A stretch of DNA of 55,823 nucleotides. It comes from Gammaproteobacteria bacterium. GTDB lineage: Bacteria > Pseudomonadota > Gammaproteobacteria > DSM-19610. The stretch spans positions 1 to 55,823 of the forward strand of contig DRNU01000043.1 of NCBI GenBank assembly GCA_011374975.1. Reading direction: 5' to 3'. Position 1 is the stretch's first letter. Each line of letters starts with the position of its first letter. This document shows, piece after piece, positions 14,369 to 28,655 of the stretch. A program made the translations under genes and the position numbers. The notes beneath the pieces were generated by a model. The model made no database searches and was not told where the DNA came from. It saw only the letters and a program-made list of their open reading frames with translations.

Positions 14369-15100
14369 CTACTCGTCTTCCAGCAGACCCCACTGTCCCT
14401 CGCGATAGGCCTCTATCGGTCGGAAGCGGCTTTTGTAGCGCATTTTCTGACTGTCCGCGATCCAGTAACCCAGGTACAGCCACTCGCAGTCCGCTTCCCG
14501 GGCCAGTTCGATCTGCTGCAGGATGGCGCAGGTGCCGAGGCTGCGGCGTTCCAGTTCGGGATCGAAAAAGGTGTAGACGGCGGAGTGGGCACGCTGCAGG
14601 CGGTCGGTCACGGCCACGGCGACCGGCCGGCCCGCCAGGCTGAATTCAACAAACAGTGTGTCGCACCAGTTGCTGGTCAGGAAGCGCATGTAGTCATCCG
14701 GCGTGGGGTCTTCCATGCCACCGCCGGTGTGGCGGCTCTTGAGGTAGCGGGCGTAGAGCCGGAAATGCGATTCCCGGTATACGGGTTCCAGTACGCTGCA
14801 ACTCAGGTCCCGGTTCCGGTTCCAGACCCGTTGCTGGTTGCGGCTGCGTTTGAATTTCGCCACCGGGACACGCACCGGGATGCACTCGGAACAGCCCGGG
14901 CAGGCCGGCACGTAGAGGTCATTGCCACTGCGCCGGAAGCCGAAGCGTGCCAGCTGGTTGTAGATGGCCGGGGATAATTGCGCCTCGGGATCGGCAAACA
15001 CCGATATGGCGTTGCGGCCCTCCAGGTAGGAACAGGGGCGCGGTGCGGTGGCAAAGAAGCGGAGGGTTTCCTCCTTGTCGTCCAGGTCGTTTCTGTCCAT
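14369..15100 (-). CDS. bpt: Aspartate/glutamate leucyltransferase (Bpt)
   Basis: Transfers leucine from Leu-tRNA to N-terminal Asp or Glu, turning these into N-degrons read by ClpS. It has 243 residues with the ATE-type N-terminal region (FFATAPRPCSYLEGRNA) and cysteines in ACPGCSECIPVRV near residue 75, as in arginyl/leucyl transferases. The C-terminal GNAT-like half contains GYWIADSQKMRYKSRFRPIE. The ATG at 15100 is eight bases after the aat stop; a much longer frame upstream (to 15253) only shadows aat. Assignment as Leu- rather than Arg-transferase follows the bacterial family. Confidence 0.93.
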   Translation of the reverse strand: MDRNDLDDKEETLRFFATAPRPCSYLEGRNAISVFADPEAQLSPAIYNQLARFGFRRSGNDLYVPACPGCSECIPVRVPVAKFKRSRNQQRVWNRNRDLSCSVLEPVYRESHFRLYARYLKSRHTGGGMEDPTPDDYMRFLTSNWCDTLFVEFSLAGRPVAVAVTDRLQRAHSAVYTFFDPELERRSLGTCAILQQIELAREADCEWLYLGYWIADSQKMRYKSRFRPIEAYREGQWGLLEDE

Positions 15101-15108
15101 GGCAGCGG

Positions 15109-15831
15109 TTACCAGTTGTTGTCCTGTGTGTCGAAGTTCCAGCGCCCGGGCGGCAGGCCGCTCTCGCACAGCGCGTCCAGGTGGCGGATAAACGTGCTGC
15201 GCGGGATTTCGGCGGCGCCCAGACTGGCCAGGTGCGGGGTATAAATCTGGCAATCGACCAGCCCGAAATCCCAGGCATTGAGCTGGCGCACCAGCCAGGC
15301 GAAGGCGACCTTGGAAGCATCCGTCACGCGGCTGAACATGGACTCACCGAAGAACACCCGGCCGATGGCCACGCCGTACAGGCCGCCGACCAGTTCACCG
15401 TCCAGCCGGCACTCCACGGAATGCGCATGGCCCTGTGCGTGCAGGGTGCAGTAGGCATCGGCCATTTCCTGTGTTATCCAGGTGCCGGGACTGTCGGGCC
15501 GGGGCTCGGCGCAGGCCTCGATGACGGCACGGAATGACTGGTCCAGACTGACACTGAAACGCGCCCGGCGCAGTGTCTTGCGCAGGCTGCGCGACAGTTT
15601 CAGTTGTGCGGGGAACAGCACGGTGCGCGGGTCGGGCGACCACCACAGGACCGGCTGGTTGTCGCTGTACCAGGGGAAAATACCGCGCCGGTACGCCGCC
15701 AGGATACGTTCGCTGCTGAGGTCGCCGCCCACCGCCAGCAGCCCGTTCGGTTCGCGCAGGGCGAGATTGACGTCGGGAAACGCGGCGGCGGGGTCACTCG
15801 GCTGAATCCAGTGCGGGCGCTGCGGGATCAT
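15109..15831 (-). CDS. aat: Leucyl/phenylalanyl-tRNA--protein transferase
   Basis: Adds Leu or Phe from aminoacyl-tRNA to proteins with N-terminal Lys or Arg, making ClpS substrates. At 240 residues it has family landmarks: [10 protein letters not shown] near 30-40, [40 protein letters not shown] and FFGESMFS. The start overlaps the stop of the upstream acyltransferase by four bases (ATGA, 15828-15831) and bpt follows closely, so the three form one operon. Confidence 0.97.
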   Translation of the reverse strand: MIPQRPHWIQPSDPAAAFPDVNLALREPNGLLAVGGDLSSERILAAYRRGIFPWYSDNQPVLWWSPDPRTVLFPAQLKLSRSLRKTLRRARFSVSLDQSFRAVIEACAEPRPDSPGTWITQEMADAYCTLHAQGHAHSVECRLDGELVGGLYGVAIGRVFFGESMFSRVTDASKVAFAWLVRQLNAWDFGLVDCQIYTPHLASLGAAEIPRSTFIRHLDALCESGLPPGRWNFDTQDNNW

Positions 15832-16973
15832 GCCACCTCGCTGCGGCGGAACGGCGAGCGCCCGGACAGCTCGTCGATGTAGTCGCGCATGGTCCGGGTT
15901 TCCTGTACCAGGTGACGCGCGATGATGTCACGGAACCCGTCGTGCTGAATCCAGTGAGCGGACCAGGTCGGTGTGGGCAGGAAACCCCGGCTGATTTTGT
16001 GCTCGCCCTGTGCGCCGGGCTCGAACAGCGACAGGCCGTGCTCGATGCAGTAGTCAATGCCCTGGTAATAGCAGACCTCGAAATGCAGCGAGTGGTATTC
16101 CTCGCAACAGCCCCAGTGGCGCCCGTACAGGGCGTCGTCACCGCGCAGGCAGATGGCGCCGGCCACGACGCGCTGACCCTTGCGGGCTATGATAAAGACC
16201 AGTTGTTCGCCCATGGAGGTCGCGATTTCCCGGAAGAAGCCGAGTGACAGGGTCGGGTAGCCCCATTTCTTTTCAAAGGTGGAATGGTAGAAACCGTACA
16301 TCACTTCCAGTTCCGCGGCCGTGGCCTGGTGGCCGTGCACCACGCTGATCGCGATACCGGCTTCCCTGACATACCGCCGTTCCCGGCGCACCTTCTTGCG
16401 CTTGCGTGAGCTGAAGCCGGACAGGTAGTCATCGAAATCCCGGTAGCCCGCATTGCGCCAGTGGAACTGGCAGCCGAGGCGCAGCAGCAGGCCCGCCTGT
16501 TCCAGGCGTTGTGTATCGGTGCTGTCGGTAAACAGCCAGTGCAGCGAGGACAGGTTTTCGCTCGTGGCCCATTCCTGCGCCAGTTGTATGAGCTGTGCAG
16601 CGGCGGCGTCACCCTGGTCGCCCGGTGCTGTTAAAATGCGCGGGCCGGTCGCGGGAGTGTAAGGGATGGCGGCAACCGCTTTGGGAAAATAGGCCAGCCC
16701 GGCGCGCTGGTAAGCATCGGCCCAGGCATTGTCGAAGACGAATTCGCCATAGGAATTGTCTTTCAGGTACAGGGGCACTGCGCCGACTAGCTGCCCGGTG
16801 TCATCGCGGGCAAGCAGGTGCCGTGGCAGCCAGCCGTAGTGCTCGCCGACGCAGTCGTTGCGTTCCAGCGCGGCGAGGAACTCGTGGCGCAGGAAGGGAT
16901 TGCCGGTGCCGGCGACAGCATTCCACTGGTCAGTGCTGACAGTGGCGATGGAATCGGCAATACTGAGTTTCAT
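15828..16973 (-). CDS. GNAT/FemAB-like acyltransferase (DUF482-type)
   Basis: A 381-residue protein from the ATG at 16973. It resembles the bacterial DUF482 family, related to GNAT and peptidoglycan-interpeptide (FemAB-type) acyltransferases that use aminoacyl-tRNA; the substrate is unknown. Visible features are a basic stretch [14 protein letters not shown] near residue 190, an acyltransferase-like core ([20 protein letters not shown]) and [14 protein letters not shown] near the C-terminus. Homologs often sit beside aat. A possible tRNA-dependent role next to two aminoacyl-tRNA transferases is inference. An upstream ATG at 17021 would add 16 residues. The start region has TACAAT directly before the ATG and no obvious ribosome site. 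Confidence 0.8.
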   Translation of the reverse strand: MKLSIADSIATVSTDQWNAVAGTGNPFLRHEFLAALERNDCVGEHYGWLPRHLLARDDTGQLVGAVPLYLKDNSYGEFVFDNAWADAYQRAGLAYFPKAVAAIPYTPATGPRILTAPGDQGDAAAAQLIQLAQEWATSENLSSLHWLFTDSTDTQRLEQAGLLLRLGCQFHWRNAGYRDFDDYLSGFSSRKRKKVRRERRYVREAGIAISVVHGHQATAAELEVMYGFYHSTFEKKWGYPTLSLGFFREIATSMGEQLVFIIARKGQRVVAGAICLRGDDALYGRHWGCCEEYHSLHFEVCYYQGIDYCIEHGLSLFEPGAQGEHKISRGFLPTPTWSAHWIQHDGFRDIIARHLVQETRTMRDYIDELSGRSPFRRSEVA

Positions 16974-17070
16974 GGTGCTATTGTACCTTCTGTTCCTGCT
17001 GCCGATATAGTTTCCGGTCAATAGGGCAGGCTGACGAAAGACGAACGAATCCGGGGTATTCTCGAGCGCA

Positions 17071-17742
17071 ATGGAACATCACGATCTGAAAATCCAGGTA
17101 GGTGAGGCAGTGCAGTTGCAGCCGCACGACGGCGAGGCCGGCCGTCGTATGAATGTGCGCATTATCGGTTATATGGCCGGGGTCAGCCTGCTGGTCACCA
17201 CACCCAGGACCGGTGACAAGGTGATGATCATCCGTGAGGGGCAGCCGTTCGTGGCGCGCATGATGGCGGGTAACCAGATTGTCGGTTTCACGACCACAGT
17301 GTTGCGTACCTGCACACGGCCGTTCCCCTATCTGCACCTGTCGTACCCGCAGGAGATGGAACAGATCACGGTGCGCAAGGCGCAACGTGTACGCGTCAGG
17401 CTGTTCGCCTCGGTGAAAAATTCCGGCCCGGATTTCCAGCCCGGCAAGCCGCATACCGCCACGATCGTGGATATCAGTATTTCGGGGGCGCTGCTGATCG
17501 CGGATGTGATGCTGGGTGAAGTCGGCGACAAGGTCAGCCTGAGCTGTGCGGTCAGGGTCGGCGATGTGGAAAAGCTGCTGAACATTCCCGCGATCATTCG
17601 CAGCCTGCAGGTCGAACACAGTGCCGAGCTGGGGCGTGAAAGCCATTTTCACGGCCTGGAGTTCGATGTGCAGGACAAGCAGGACCTGTTTGCCCTGCAC
17701 GGTTACGTCTACGAGCAGATCGTCAGGTCACTGTCGGAATAG
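17071..17742 (+). CDS. YcgR-like flagellar brake protein (PilZ domain)
   Basis: A 223-residue protein with an N-terminal YcgR-type domain (about residues 5-105) and a C-terminal PilZ domain. The c-di-GMP-binding signature is present: an arginine-rich RKAQRVR near 109-115, then VDISISGALL about 25 residues on (D-x-S-x-x-G). Proteins of this kind bind the flagellar motor when loaded with c-di-GMP and slow swimming. It is transcribed alone, divergent from the acyltransferase gene. No sigma-28 site was found upstream of this copy. Confidence 0.85.
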   Translation: MEHHDLKIQVGEAVQLQPHDGEAGRRMNVRIIGYMAGVSLLVTTPRTGDKVMIIREGQPFVARMMAGNQIVGFTTTVLRTCTRPFPYLHLSYPQEMEQITVRKAQRVRVRLFASVKNSGPDFQPGKPHTATIVDISISGALLIADVMLGEVGDKVSLSCAVRVGDVEKLLNIPAIIRSLQVEHSAELGRESHFHGLEFDVQDKQDLFALHGYVYEQIVRSLSE

Positions 17743-17763
17743 CGTCCGGCAGCGCCATTCCGG

Positions 17764-19890
<2,127 letters not shown>

Positions 19891-19942
19891 AGTACCTGAT
19901 CTTTTAATATCTTAAACCGCATAGTTACTGAAAAGTCTCACC

Positions 19943-22255
<2,313 letters not shown>

Positions 22256-22260
22256 CCCGT

Positions 22261-22902
22261 ATGTGTAACTCTTTCCGCTCCCTGTTGCGCCATGCCGGAC
22301 TGTTGCTATGCCTGTGGCCGGGCCTGGCTGCACAGGCCGGCAGTGACAACCTGGTAGGTCGTTATTTTGCCGATCTCAGGAGTTTCCACGCGCAGTTTGT
22401 ACAGACCGTGGTGGACAGCAACGGCGAGCAGGTACAGGACTCAAAGGGCGAGGTCTGGATCGAAAAACCGGGACGCTTCCGCTGGGATTACCGCACGCCG
22501 TACCGGCAACTGATTGTCGCCGACGGCAAGCGCCTGTGGACCTGGGATGAAGACCTGGAGCAGGCCACGGTAAAAACCATTGACGAGGCATTGAGCAGCA
22601 CCCCGGCCATGTTGCTGAGCGGCTTTCGCCCGCTTTCCGAAGTGATGACCTGGAAGCCGCTGGAAAATGAAGACAGCATGCAGTGGTTCAGTCTCAGTCC
22701 GCGCCAGGCCGACGCGGCCGTGGAGAGCGTGCGCATGGCCTTTGCCGGCGGCAATCTGTCCATCATTGAAGTGGTCGACGATTTCGGTAACCGCACCCGT
22801 ATCGTTTTTTCCGACACGCGCCGCAACCAGCCGGTCGACCCCGGCCTGTTCGAGCTCAAGCTTCCGCCCGGCACGGATATCATCGGCGCAGAGGAGCCAT
22901 GA
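22261..22902 (+). CDS. lolA: Outer-membrane lipoprotein carrier LolA
   Basis: A periplasmic chaperone that carries lipoproteins from LolCDE to LolB; 213 residues with a signal peptide ending near AAQA (residue 26). Family features include FHAQFVQTVVDSNG, GEVWIEKPGRFRWDY and DGKRLWTWDEDLEQ. It starts five bases after ftsK and its stop overlaps the rarA start (ATGA, 22899-22902). An in-frame opening further upstream lies inside ftsK and is not coding. Confidence 0.95.
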   Translation: MCNSFRSLLRHAGLLLCLWPGLAAQAGSDNLVGRYFADLRSFHAQFVQTVVDSNGEQVQDSKGEVWIEKPGRFRWDYRTPYRQLIVADGKRLWTWDEDLEQATVKTIDEALSSTPAMLLSGFRPLSEVMTWKPLENEDSMQWFSLSPRQADAAVESVRMAFAGGNLSIIEVVDDFGNRTRIVFSDTRRNQPVDPGLFELKLPPGTDIIGAEEP

Positions 22903-24215
22903 GCGAAGCCCCCCGGGTGCGTGAATTCCGGCCCCTGGCGGATCGCATGCGCCCGCGCAACCTCGACGAGTTCGCGGGACAGAAACACCTGCTGGGCGCG
23001 AGCAAGCCACTGCGTCAGGCGGTCGAATCCGGCCAGCTGCATTCGATGATCTTCTGGGGGCCGCCCGGTACCGGCAAGACCACACTGGCGCACCTGCTGG
23101 CGGAACGCTCGGGCACCGAGTTCGTGCCCCTGTCCGCGGTACTGGCCGGGGTGAAGGATGTGCGCCAGGCCGTCGAGATCGCGCAGCAGCGCCAGCAGGT
23201 GGAAGGGCGCCAGACCCTGCTGTTCGTCGACGAGGTGCACCGTTTCAACAAGGCACAGCAGGATGCCTTCCTGCCCTATGTCGAGAACGGCACCGTGCTG
23301 TTTGTCGGCGCCACCACCGAGAACCCGTCTTTCGAACTCAACAACGCGCTGCTGTCGCGGGCGCGCACCTATGTGCTCAAGCGCCTCGACGAGGCAGACC
23401 TGCTGCAGGTGCTGGAGCAGGCCCTGCAGGACAGCGAGCGCGGCCTGGCCGCACACGGCATCCATATCGAACGGACTGAACTGGAACGTATCGCCAGGGC
23501 CGCTGACGGCGATGCGCGGCGCGCGCTCACGTTGCTGGAGATTGCCGCTGACCTTACCGCTGACGGCGGTCATATCGACAGTGCCGTTATTGCCGAAGTC
23601 ATCAGCGGCGGCGTGCGGCAATTCGACAAGGGGGGGGAAGCGTTCTACGACCAGATTTCCGCGCTGCACAAAGCGGTGCGCGGCTCGTCGCCGGATGCCG
23701 CCCTGTACTGGTTCGTGCGTATGCTGGATGGTGGCTGCGATGCCCTGTACATCGCGCGCCGCGTGGTGCGCATGGCCTCGGAGGATATCGGCAACGCCGA
23801 CCCGCGTGCGCTGGCCCTGGCGCTGAACGCCTGGGATGTGCAGGAGCGGCTGGGCAGTCCGGAAGGTGAACTGGCTATTGCCCAGGCGGTGCTGTACCTG
23901 GCCTCTGCGCCCAAGAGCAACGCCGTCTACATGGCCTACAAGGCTGCGATGAAAGATGTCGCCGCGCAGGGCTCGCTGGATGTCCCGTTACACCTGCGCA
24001 ATGCGCCGACCCGGCTGATGAAAGAACTCGGCTACGGCAAGACCTACCGCTATGCGCACGACGAACCCGAGGCTTATGCCGCGGGCGAAAACTATTTCCC
24101 CGACGAATTGCAGGGCACGCGCTATTACCACCCGGTGCCGCGCGGCCTGGAAATTCGTATCCGTGAAAAACTCGATCACCTGCGCGAGCTGGACAAACGC
24201 GCGGCCGATAAATAA
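22899..24215 (+). CDS. rarA: Replication-associated recombination protein A
   Basis: An AAA+ ATPase acting at stalled replication forks; 438 residues. It has Walker A GPPGTGKT near 52-59, Walker B LLFVDEVHRFNKAQQD, and a C-terminal tetramerisation region. It lies in the conserved ftsK-lolA-rarA-serS order. An eight-G run (23630-23637) codes for part of the DKGGEAFYD segment; it is an obvious slippage spot but the frame is intact here. Confidence 0.96.
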   Translation: MSEAPRVREFRPLADRMRPRNLDEFAGQKHLLGASKPLRQAVESGQLHSMIFWGPPGTGKTTLAHLLAERSGTEFVPLSAVLAGVKDVRQAVEIAQQRQQVEGRQTLLFVDEVHRFNKAQQDAFLPYVENGTVLFVGATTENPSFELNNALLSRARTYVLKRLDEADLLQVLEQALQDSERGLAAHGIHIERTELERIARAADGDARRALTLLEIAADLTADGGHIDSAVIAEVISGGVRQFDKGGEAFYDQISALHKAVRGSSPDAALYWFVRMLDGGCDALYIARRVVRMASEDIGNADPRALALALNAWDVQERLGSPEGELAIAQAVLYLASAPKSNAVYMAYKAAMKDVAAQGSLDVPLHLRNAPTRLMKELGYGKTYRYAHDEPEAYAAGENYFPDELQGTRYYHPVPRGLEIRIREKLDHLRELDKRAADK

Positions 24216-24253
24216 ATGCGCGCACAGGGCGCATCCGGTAATATTGGCGCCCA

Positions 24254-24628
24254 ATGAACCAGGTCCTTGCCATAGCCGGCGGCGGCGCTATCGGCGCCTT
24301 GCTGCGTTACTGGGTGTCCAGTGGCGTCTACCTGCTGGCGGGGCGCGGGTTTCCCTACGGTACGCTGGCGGTCAACGTGCTGGGCAGCCTGTTGATGGGG
24401 TTCCTGTATATCTGGCTGCTGGAACGCAGCCTGGCCGGGGCGGCGACGCGGGCGTTCCTGCTGGTCGGCCTGCTGGGCGCCTTCACCACCTTTTCGACCT
24501 TCTCGATAGAGACCCTCAACCTGGTCGAGAGCGGGCAGGTGCTGCGGGCGTTGTTGAACATGTTACTCAGTGTCGTACTGTGCGTGGGCGCGGCGGCACT
24601 GGGTGTGATGCTGGCGAGGCAATTATGA
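24254..24628 (+). CDS. crcB: Fluoride channel CrcB/Fluc
   Basis: A 124-residue inner-membrane protein with four transmembrane helices that exports fluoride as a dual-topology dimer. Hallmarks are GALLRYW near 14-20, GTLAVNVLGSLLMG near 36-49 and GAFTTFSTFSIET near 75-87. The stop overlaps the DUF190 start (ATGA). No fluoride riboswitch was seen in the 38-base gap upstream. Confidence 0.94.
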   Translation: MNQVLAIAGGGAIGALLRYWVSSGVYLLAGRGFPYGTLAVNVLGSLLMGFLYIWLLERSLAGAATRAFLLVGLLGAFTTFSTFSIETLNLVESGQVLRALLNMLLSVVLCVGAAALGVMLARQL

Positions 24629-24930
24629 ACTGGGAAACTGTGACTTTTGTGCGCGTCTATCTGACGGAAGCCAACCACACACTTGAACCCCTGCTGAAAC
24701 GCCTGCACGACCGGGAGAAGGTGCGCGGTGTGACGGTGTTCCGTGCCGTGACAGGATTTGGCGGCAGCGGTGTGGTGCATACCGCCTCACTGGTCGACCT
24801 GTCGCTGGACCTGCCGGTTACAGTGGAGTTCTTCGATCTGCCGGACAAGGTCGATGCCATCCTGGAACACCTGTCCGATATCGTCGATACCGGTCATATC
24901 GTGCGCTGGCAGGCGCAAATGAATCTTTAA
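24625..24930 (+). CDS. DUF190 family protein
   Basis: A 101-residue soluble protein of the DUF190 family, which has a ferredoxin-like, PII-like fold. The pattern HDREKVRGVTVFRAVTGFGGSGVVHTA (in the first half) and DLPVTVEFFDLPDKVD is typical. DUF190 genes are often coupled to crcB, as here by a four-base overlap, suggesting a link to fluoride export; its biochemical role is not known to me. A longer open frame upstream runs through crcB and is rejected. Confidence 0.88.
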   Translation: MNWETVTFVRVYLTEANHTLEPLLKRLHDREKVRGVTVFRAVTGFGGSGVVHTASLVDLSLDLPVTVEFFDLPDKVDAILEHLSDIVDTGHIVRWQAQMNL

Positions 24931-26241
<1,311 letters not shown>

Positions 26242-26252
26242 CATATAGAGAT

Positions 26253-26284
26253 GTAGGTTGGGTTGAGCGCAGCGAAGCCCAACA
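26253..26284. repeat. GTAGGTTGGGTT palindromic repeat
   Basis: GTTGGG and CCCAAC flank a GAGCGCAGCGAA core, forming an imperfect palindrome. Near-identical strings are familiar as dispersed intergenic repeats in many proteobacteria (from memory; not searched). Confidence 0.5.
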
Positions 26285-26292
26285 GTGTTTTC

Positions 26293-26319
26293 AGGCCGGA
26301 TTTTCTATCCGGCCTTTTT
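26293..26319 (+). terminator. Intrinsic terminator of serS
   Basis: AGGCCGGAT (26293-26301) and ATCCGGCCT (26307-26315) form a perfect 9-bp stem with a 5-base loop, ending in TTTTT (26315-26319). Confidence 0.92.
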
Positions 26320-26406
26320 GCGCCGGGCCGGGGCTTTCTCACCCTTATCTCATATCCCATATCTGTTTCCTGGTGGCAGGGTTTACGAACTTCCTGCCGG
26401 AGGCTC

Positions 26407-26433
26407 TAAAGTCTTTTTATATCCTGACGATAG
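26407..26433 (+). promoter_or_regulatory. Sigma-28 (FliA)-type promoter for the chemoreceptor gene
   Basis: TAAAGTCT (26407-26414), an 11-base spacer, then GACGATAG (26426-26433). The enterobacterial FliA consensus is TAAAGTTT-N11-GCCGATAA; one mismatch lies in the -35 part and two in the -10 part. The spacing is exact and the target is a chemoreceptor, the classic FliA class. Confidence 0.7.
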
Positions 26434-26579
26434 GAGGTGATACTGCGGGAAAAGGGAATAAGCCAGGCGGGTTATCGCAGACTGGGTCATCGGCCCGACA
26501 GACCGGTTCTCAGATGGCTCATGCCTGAAGAAACAAATAACCTTCCAAATGTGAAGTGACAGAGATGTGGGGTTTTAGG

Positions 26580-28598
26580 ATGAAACTGACAATCCAGAAT
26601 AAATTATTTTTGAGCTTCGGTGCGGTGCTGCTGGTTGTTGCGCTGGTTTCGATCAACAACTTCGTCAAGATGGGCAAGATCTCCAGTGCCGAGCATAGCC
26701 TGACTGACTTGCGCCTGCCGACGGTGATGGCGGGCATGCAGCTCGCCGATGGTATCCATCAGTCCCTGTCCGGGCTGCGTGGTTATCTGATCCTGGGAGG
26801 GGATCCTGCCAAGGCTGATAAATTCAAGACCGAGCGTCAGCAGGGCTGGTCCCAGATTGACCATGCTGTGCAGGACATGGATGAATTCTCCATAAGCTGG
26901 ACCGACCCCGAAAATGTCGAGATGCTGGATGACTTGAAGGTGCAGATTGAAGCGTTCCGCACTGCCCAGCAGGAAGTGGAAGATATCGCGCATACGTCCA
27001 GGAACATCCCGGCTTTCAACATGCTGCTGACCGAAGCTACGCCACGTGCGTCTGAAATCCTCGCTGCTATTACCGCCATCATCGATGAAGAGTCGCGACT
27101 GAGCGCCACCGCGGAGCGCAAGAAACTGTTGAAGCTGCTGGCTGACAGCCGTGGTTCCTTTGCTGTGGGGCTGGCAAATATCCGCGCTTATCTGCTCTCG
27201 GGCGATACCCGGTTTGCCGATGCCTTCTACGCCAAATGGAAAGTGAATGAGGATCGTTTCAATCAAATCTCGCGCATGAGCGGTATGTTCAACGCCAAAC
27301 AGGCCAGTGCATGGAATACCTACAAAACCCGGCGTGCCGAATTTGCCCCGATGCCTGCCAGGATGTTTGAGTTGCGGGCCGCCGAAGACTGGAACCTGGC
27401 AAACCACTGGCTGGGTACCAGGGCGGCACCTCGCGCCGGCGCCATCATGGAAATTCTCGGTAAAATCCGTGAATCGCAGGATGCCCTGGCTGTAATGGAC
27501 CAGGAGGCGCTGGTAAACGATACCGCGGCCATGGAAACAACCATGATCCTGGGAACCTTGTTTGCCCTGGGGATTGGTGTGTTTGTCTCGATCTTTATCA
27601 GCCGCATGATCAGTGTGCCGCTGAGAGAAGTTGTGGCCCGCGCCAGGGCGATCGCCGGCGGTGACCTCAACGGGGATGCCCTGCGCCCGAAAGGTCATGA
27701 TGAGGTGGCAGAGTTGAGCGTTGCCATTAATGACATGAACAACAGCCTGCGGGATATGGTTCGGCAGATATCGGGCTCGGCGCAGCATATAGGCAGTTCG
27801 GCCGAGGAGCTTTCAGCGATCACCGAGCAGACCAGCCAGAGTATCTGCGAGCAGCAGTCGCAGACTGAACAGGTGGCCACGGCGATGAACGAGATGAGCG
27901 CCACGGTACAGGAAGTCAGCCGGAACATTATCGGCACGGCCCACGCTGCCGAGGAAGCCAACACGGAAACCGTCGAGGGCCGCAGGATAGTTGACGAAAC
28001 CATTCATGCCGTCCAGCAGCTTGCCGGGCAGATCGAAAGTGCGGCGGAGGTCATCCACCAGCTGGAACAGGACAGTGCCAATATCAGTACCGTCATGGAT
28101 GTGATCCGCGGCGTGGCCGAGCAGACCAACCTGCTGGCACTGAATGCGGCCATCGAGGCTGCACGTGCCGGCGAGCAGGGCCGCGGTTTCGCGGTGGTGG
28201 CGGATGAAGTGCGCACCCTGGCCGGTCGCACCCAGCAGTCCACGGAAGAAATCAACCAGATGATCGAAAAACTCCAGACCGGTTCCAGGAAAGCGGTGGA
28301 AGTCATGACCGGGAGCCGGGAAGAAGCACATTCCGTGGCCAGTCAGGCCACGAAAGCGGGAACTTCCCTGTCGGCTATCTCTGACTCGGTGAAACGCATC
28401 AACGACATGAGTACCCAGATCGCCAGTGCGGCAGAGCAACAGAGTGCCACGGCCGAGGAGATCAACCGCAACATAACGAATATCTCCGGCATGGCCAACG
28501 AGACTTCGGCCGGGGCGCAGCAGACGGCGACCGCCAGTGGTGATCTGGCCCGGCTGGGCGCCGAACTCCAGCACGTGGTAGGGCGTTTCAAGGTTTAA
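26580..28598 (+). CDS. Methyl-accepting chemotaxis protein
   Basis: An inner-membrane chemoreceptor of 672 residues from the ATG at 26580 (GTG 26556 and ATG 26565 are alternatives). It has TM1 at about 7-27, a large helical periplasmic sensor to about 320, TM2 at about 321-341, HAMP at about 342-394, then the signalling domain. The tip sequence [28 protein letters not shown] binds CheA/CheW. The sensor contains two related modules ([17 protein letters not shown] and [16 protein letters not shown]), as in helical-bimodular (HBM) sensors that detect small organic acids in other bacteria; the ligand here is unknown. No C-terminal CheR-tether pentapeptide is present. Confidence 0.93.
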   Translation: MKLTIQNKLFLSFGAVLLVVALVSINNFVKMGKISSAEHSLTDLRLPTVMAGMQLADGIHQSLSGLRGYLILGGDPAKADKFKTERQQGWSQIDHAVQDMDEFSISWTDPENVEMLDDLKVQIEAFRTAQQEVEDIAHTSRNIPAFNMLLTEATPRASEILAAITAIIDEESRLSATAERKKLLKLLADSRGSFAVGLANIRAYLLSGDTRFADAFYAKWKVNEDRFNQISRMSGMFNAKQASAWNTYKTRRAEFAPMPARMFELRAAEDWNLANHWLGTRAAPRAGAIMEILGKIRESQDALAVMDQEALVNDTAAMETTMILGTLFALGIGVFVSIFISRMISVPLREVVARARAIAGGDLNGDALRPKGHDEVAELSVAINDMNNSLRDMVRQISGSAQHIGSSAEELSAITEQTSQSICEQQSQTEQVATAMNEMSATVQEVSRNIIGTAHAAEEANTETVEGRRIVDETIHAVQQLAGQIESAAEVIHQLEQDSANISTVMDVIRGVAEQTNLLALNAAIEAARAGEQGRGFAVVADEVRTLAGRTQQSTEEINQMIEKLQTGSRKAVEVMTGSREEAHSVASQATKAGTSLSAISDSVKRINDMSTQIASAAEQQSATAEEINRNITNISGMANETSAGAQQTATASGDLARLGAELQHVVGRFKV

Positions 28599-28630
28599 AT
28601 AATGCCTCCTGCTGTCTGTAACGGACATGC

Positions 28631-28655
28631 AGGGAGGCCCGGTCATGTCGGGCCT
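28631..28655 (+). promoter_or_regulatory. Hairpin over ribosome site and start of the GGDEF-EAL gene
   Basis: AGGGAGG (28631-28637) is a strong ribosome site seven bases before the ATG at 28645. AGGCCCG (28635-28641) pairs with CGGGCCT (28649-28655), with GTCATGT containing the start codon in the loop. The stem would hide part of the ribosome site. No T-tract follows, so it is not an intrinsic terminator. Confidence 0.5.

Larger units (their letters stand above)
26242..26579. other. Intergenic region between serS and the chemoreceptor
   Basis: About 340 bases with no gene. In order it holds a short palindromic repeat (26253-26284), the serS terminator (26293-26319), a small hairpin (GGCAGG 26375-26380 with CCTGCC 26393-26398), a sigma-28-type promoter (26407-26433), and a structured leader of about 140 bases. 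Confidence 0.6.

Noticed and set aside
15101-15253. Extension of bpt upstream of 15100
   Set aside because: It lies inside aat and has no similarity to leucyltransferases; the ATG at 15100 gives the family N-terminus.
24216-24253. Fluoride riboswitch upstream of crcB
   Set aside because: The gap is only 38 bases with a simple ATGCGC/GCGCAT hairpin, too short for the motif.
26434-26555. Riboswitch (c-di-GMP GEMM or cobalamin type) in the chemoreceptor leader
   Set aside because: Stems can be drawn, but the conserved core strings of either class are absent.
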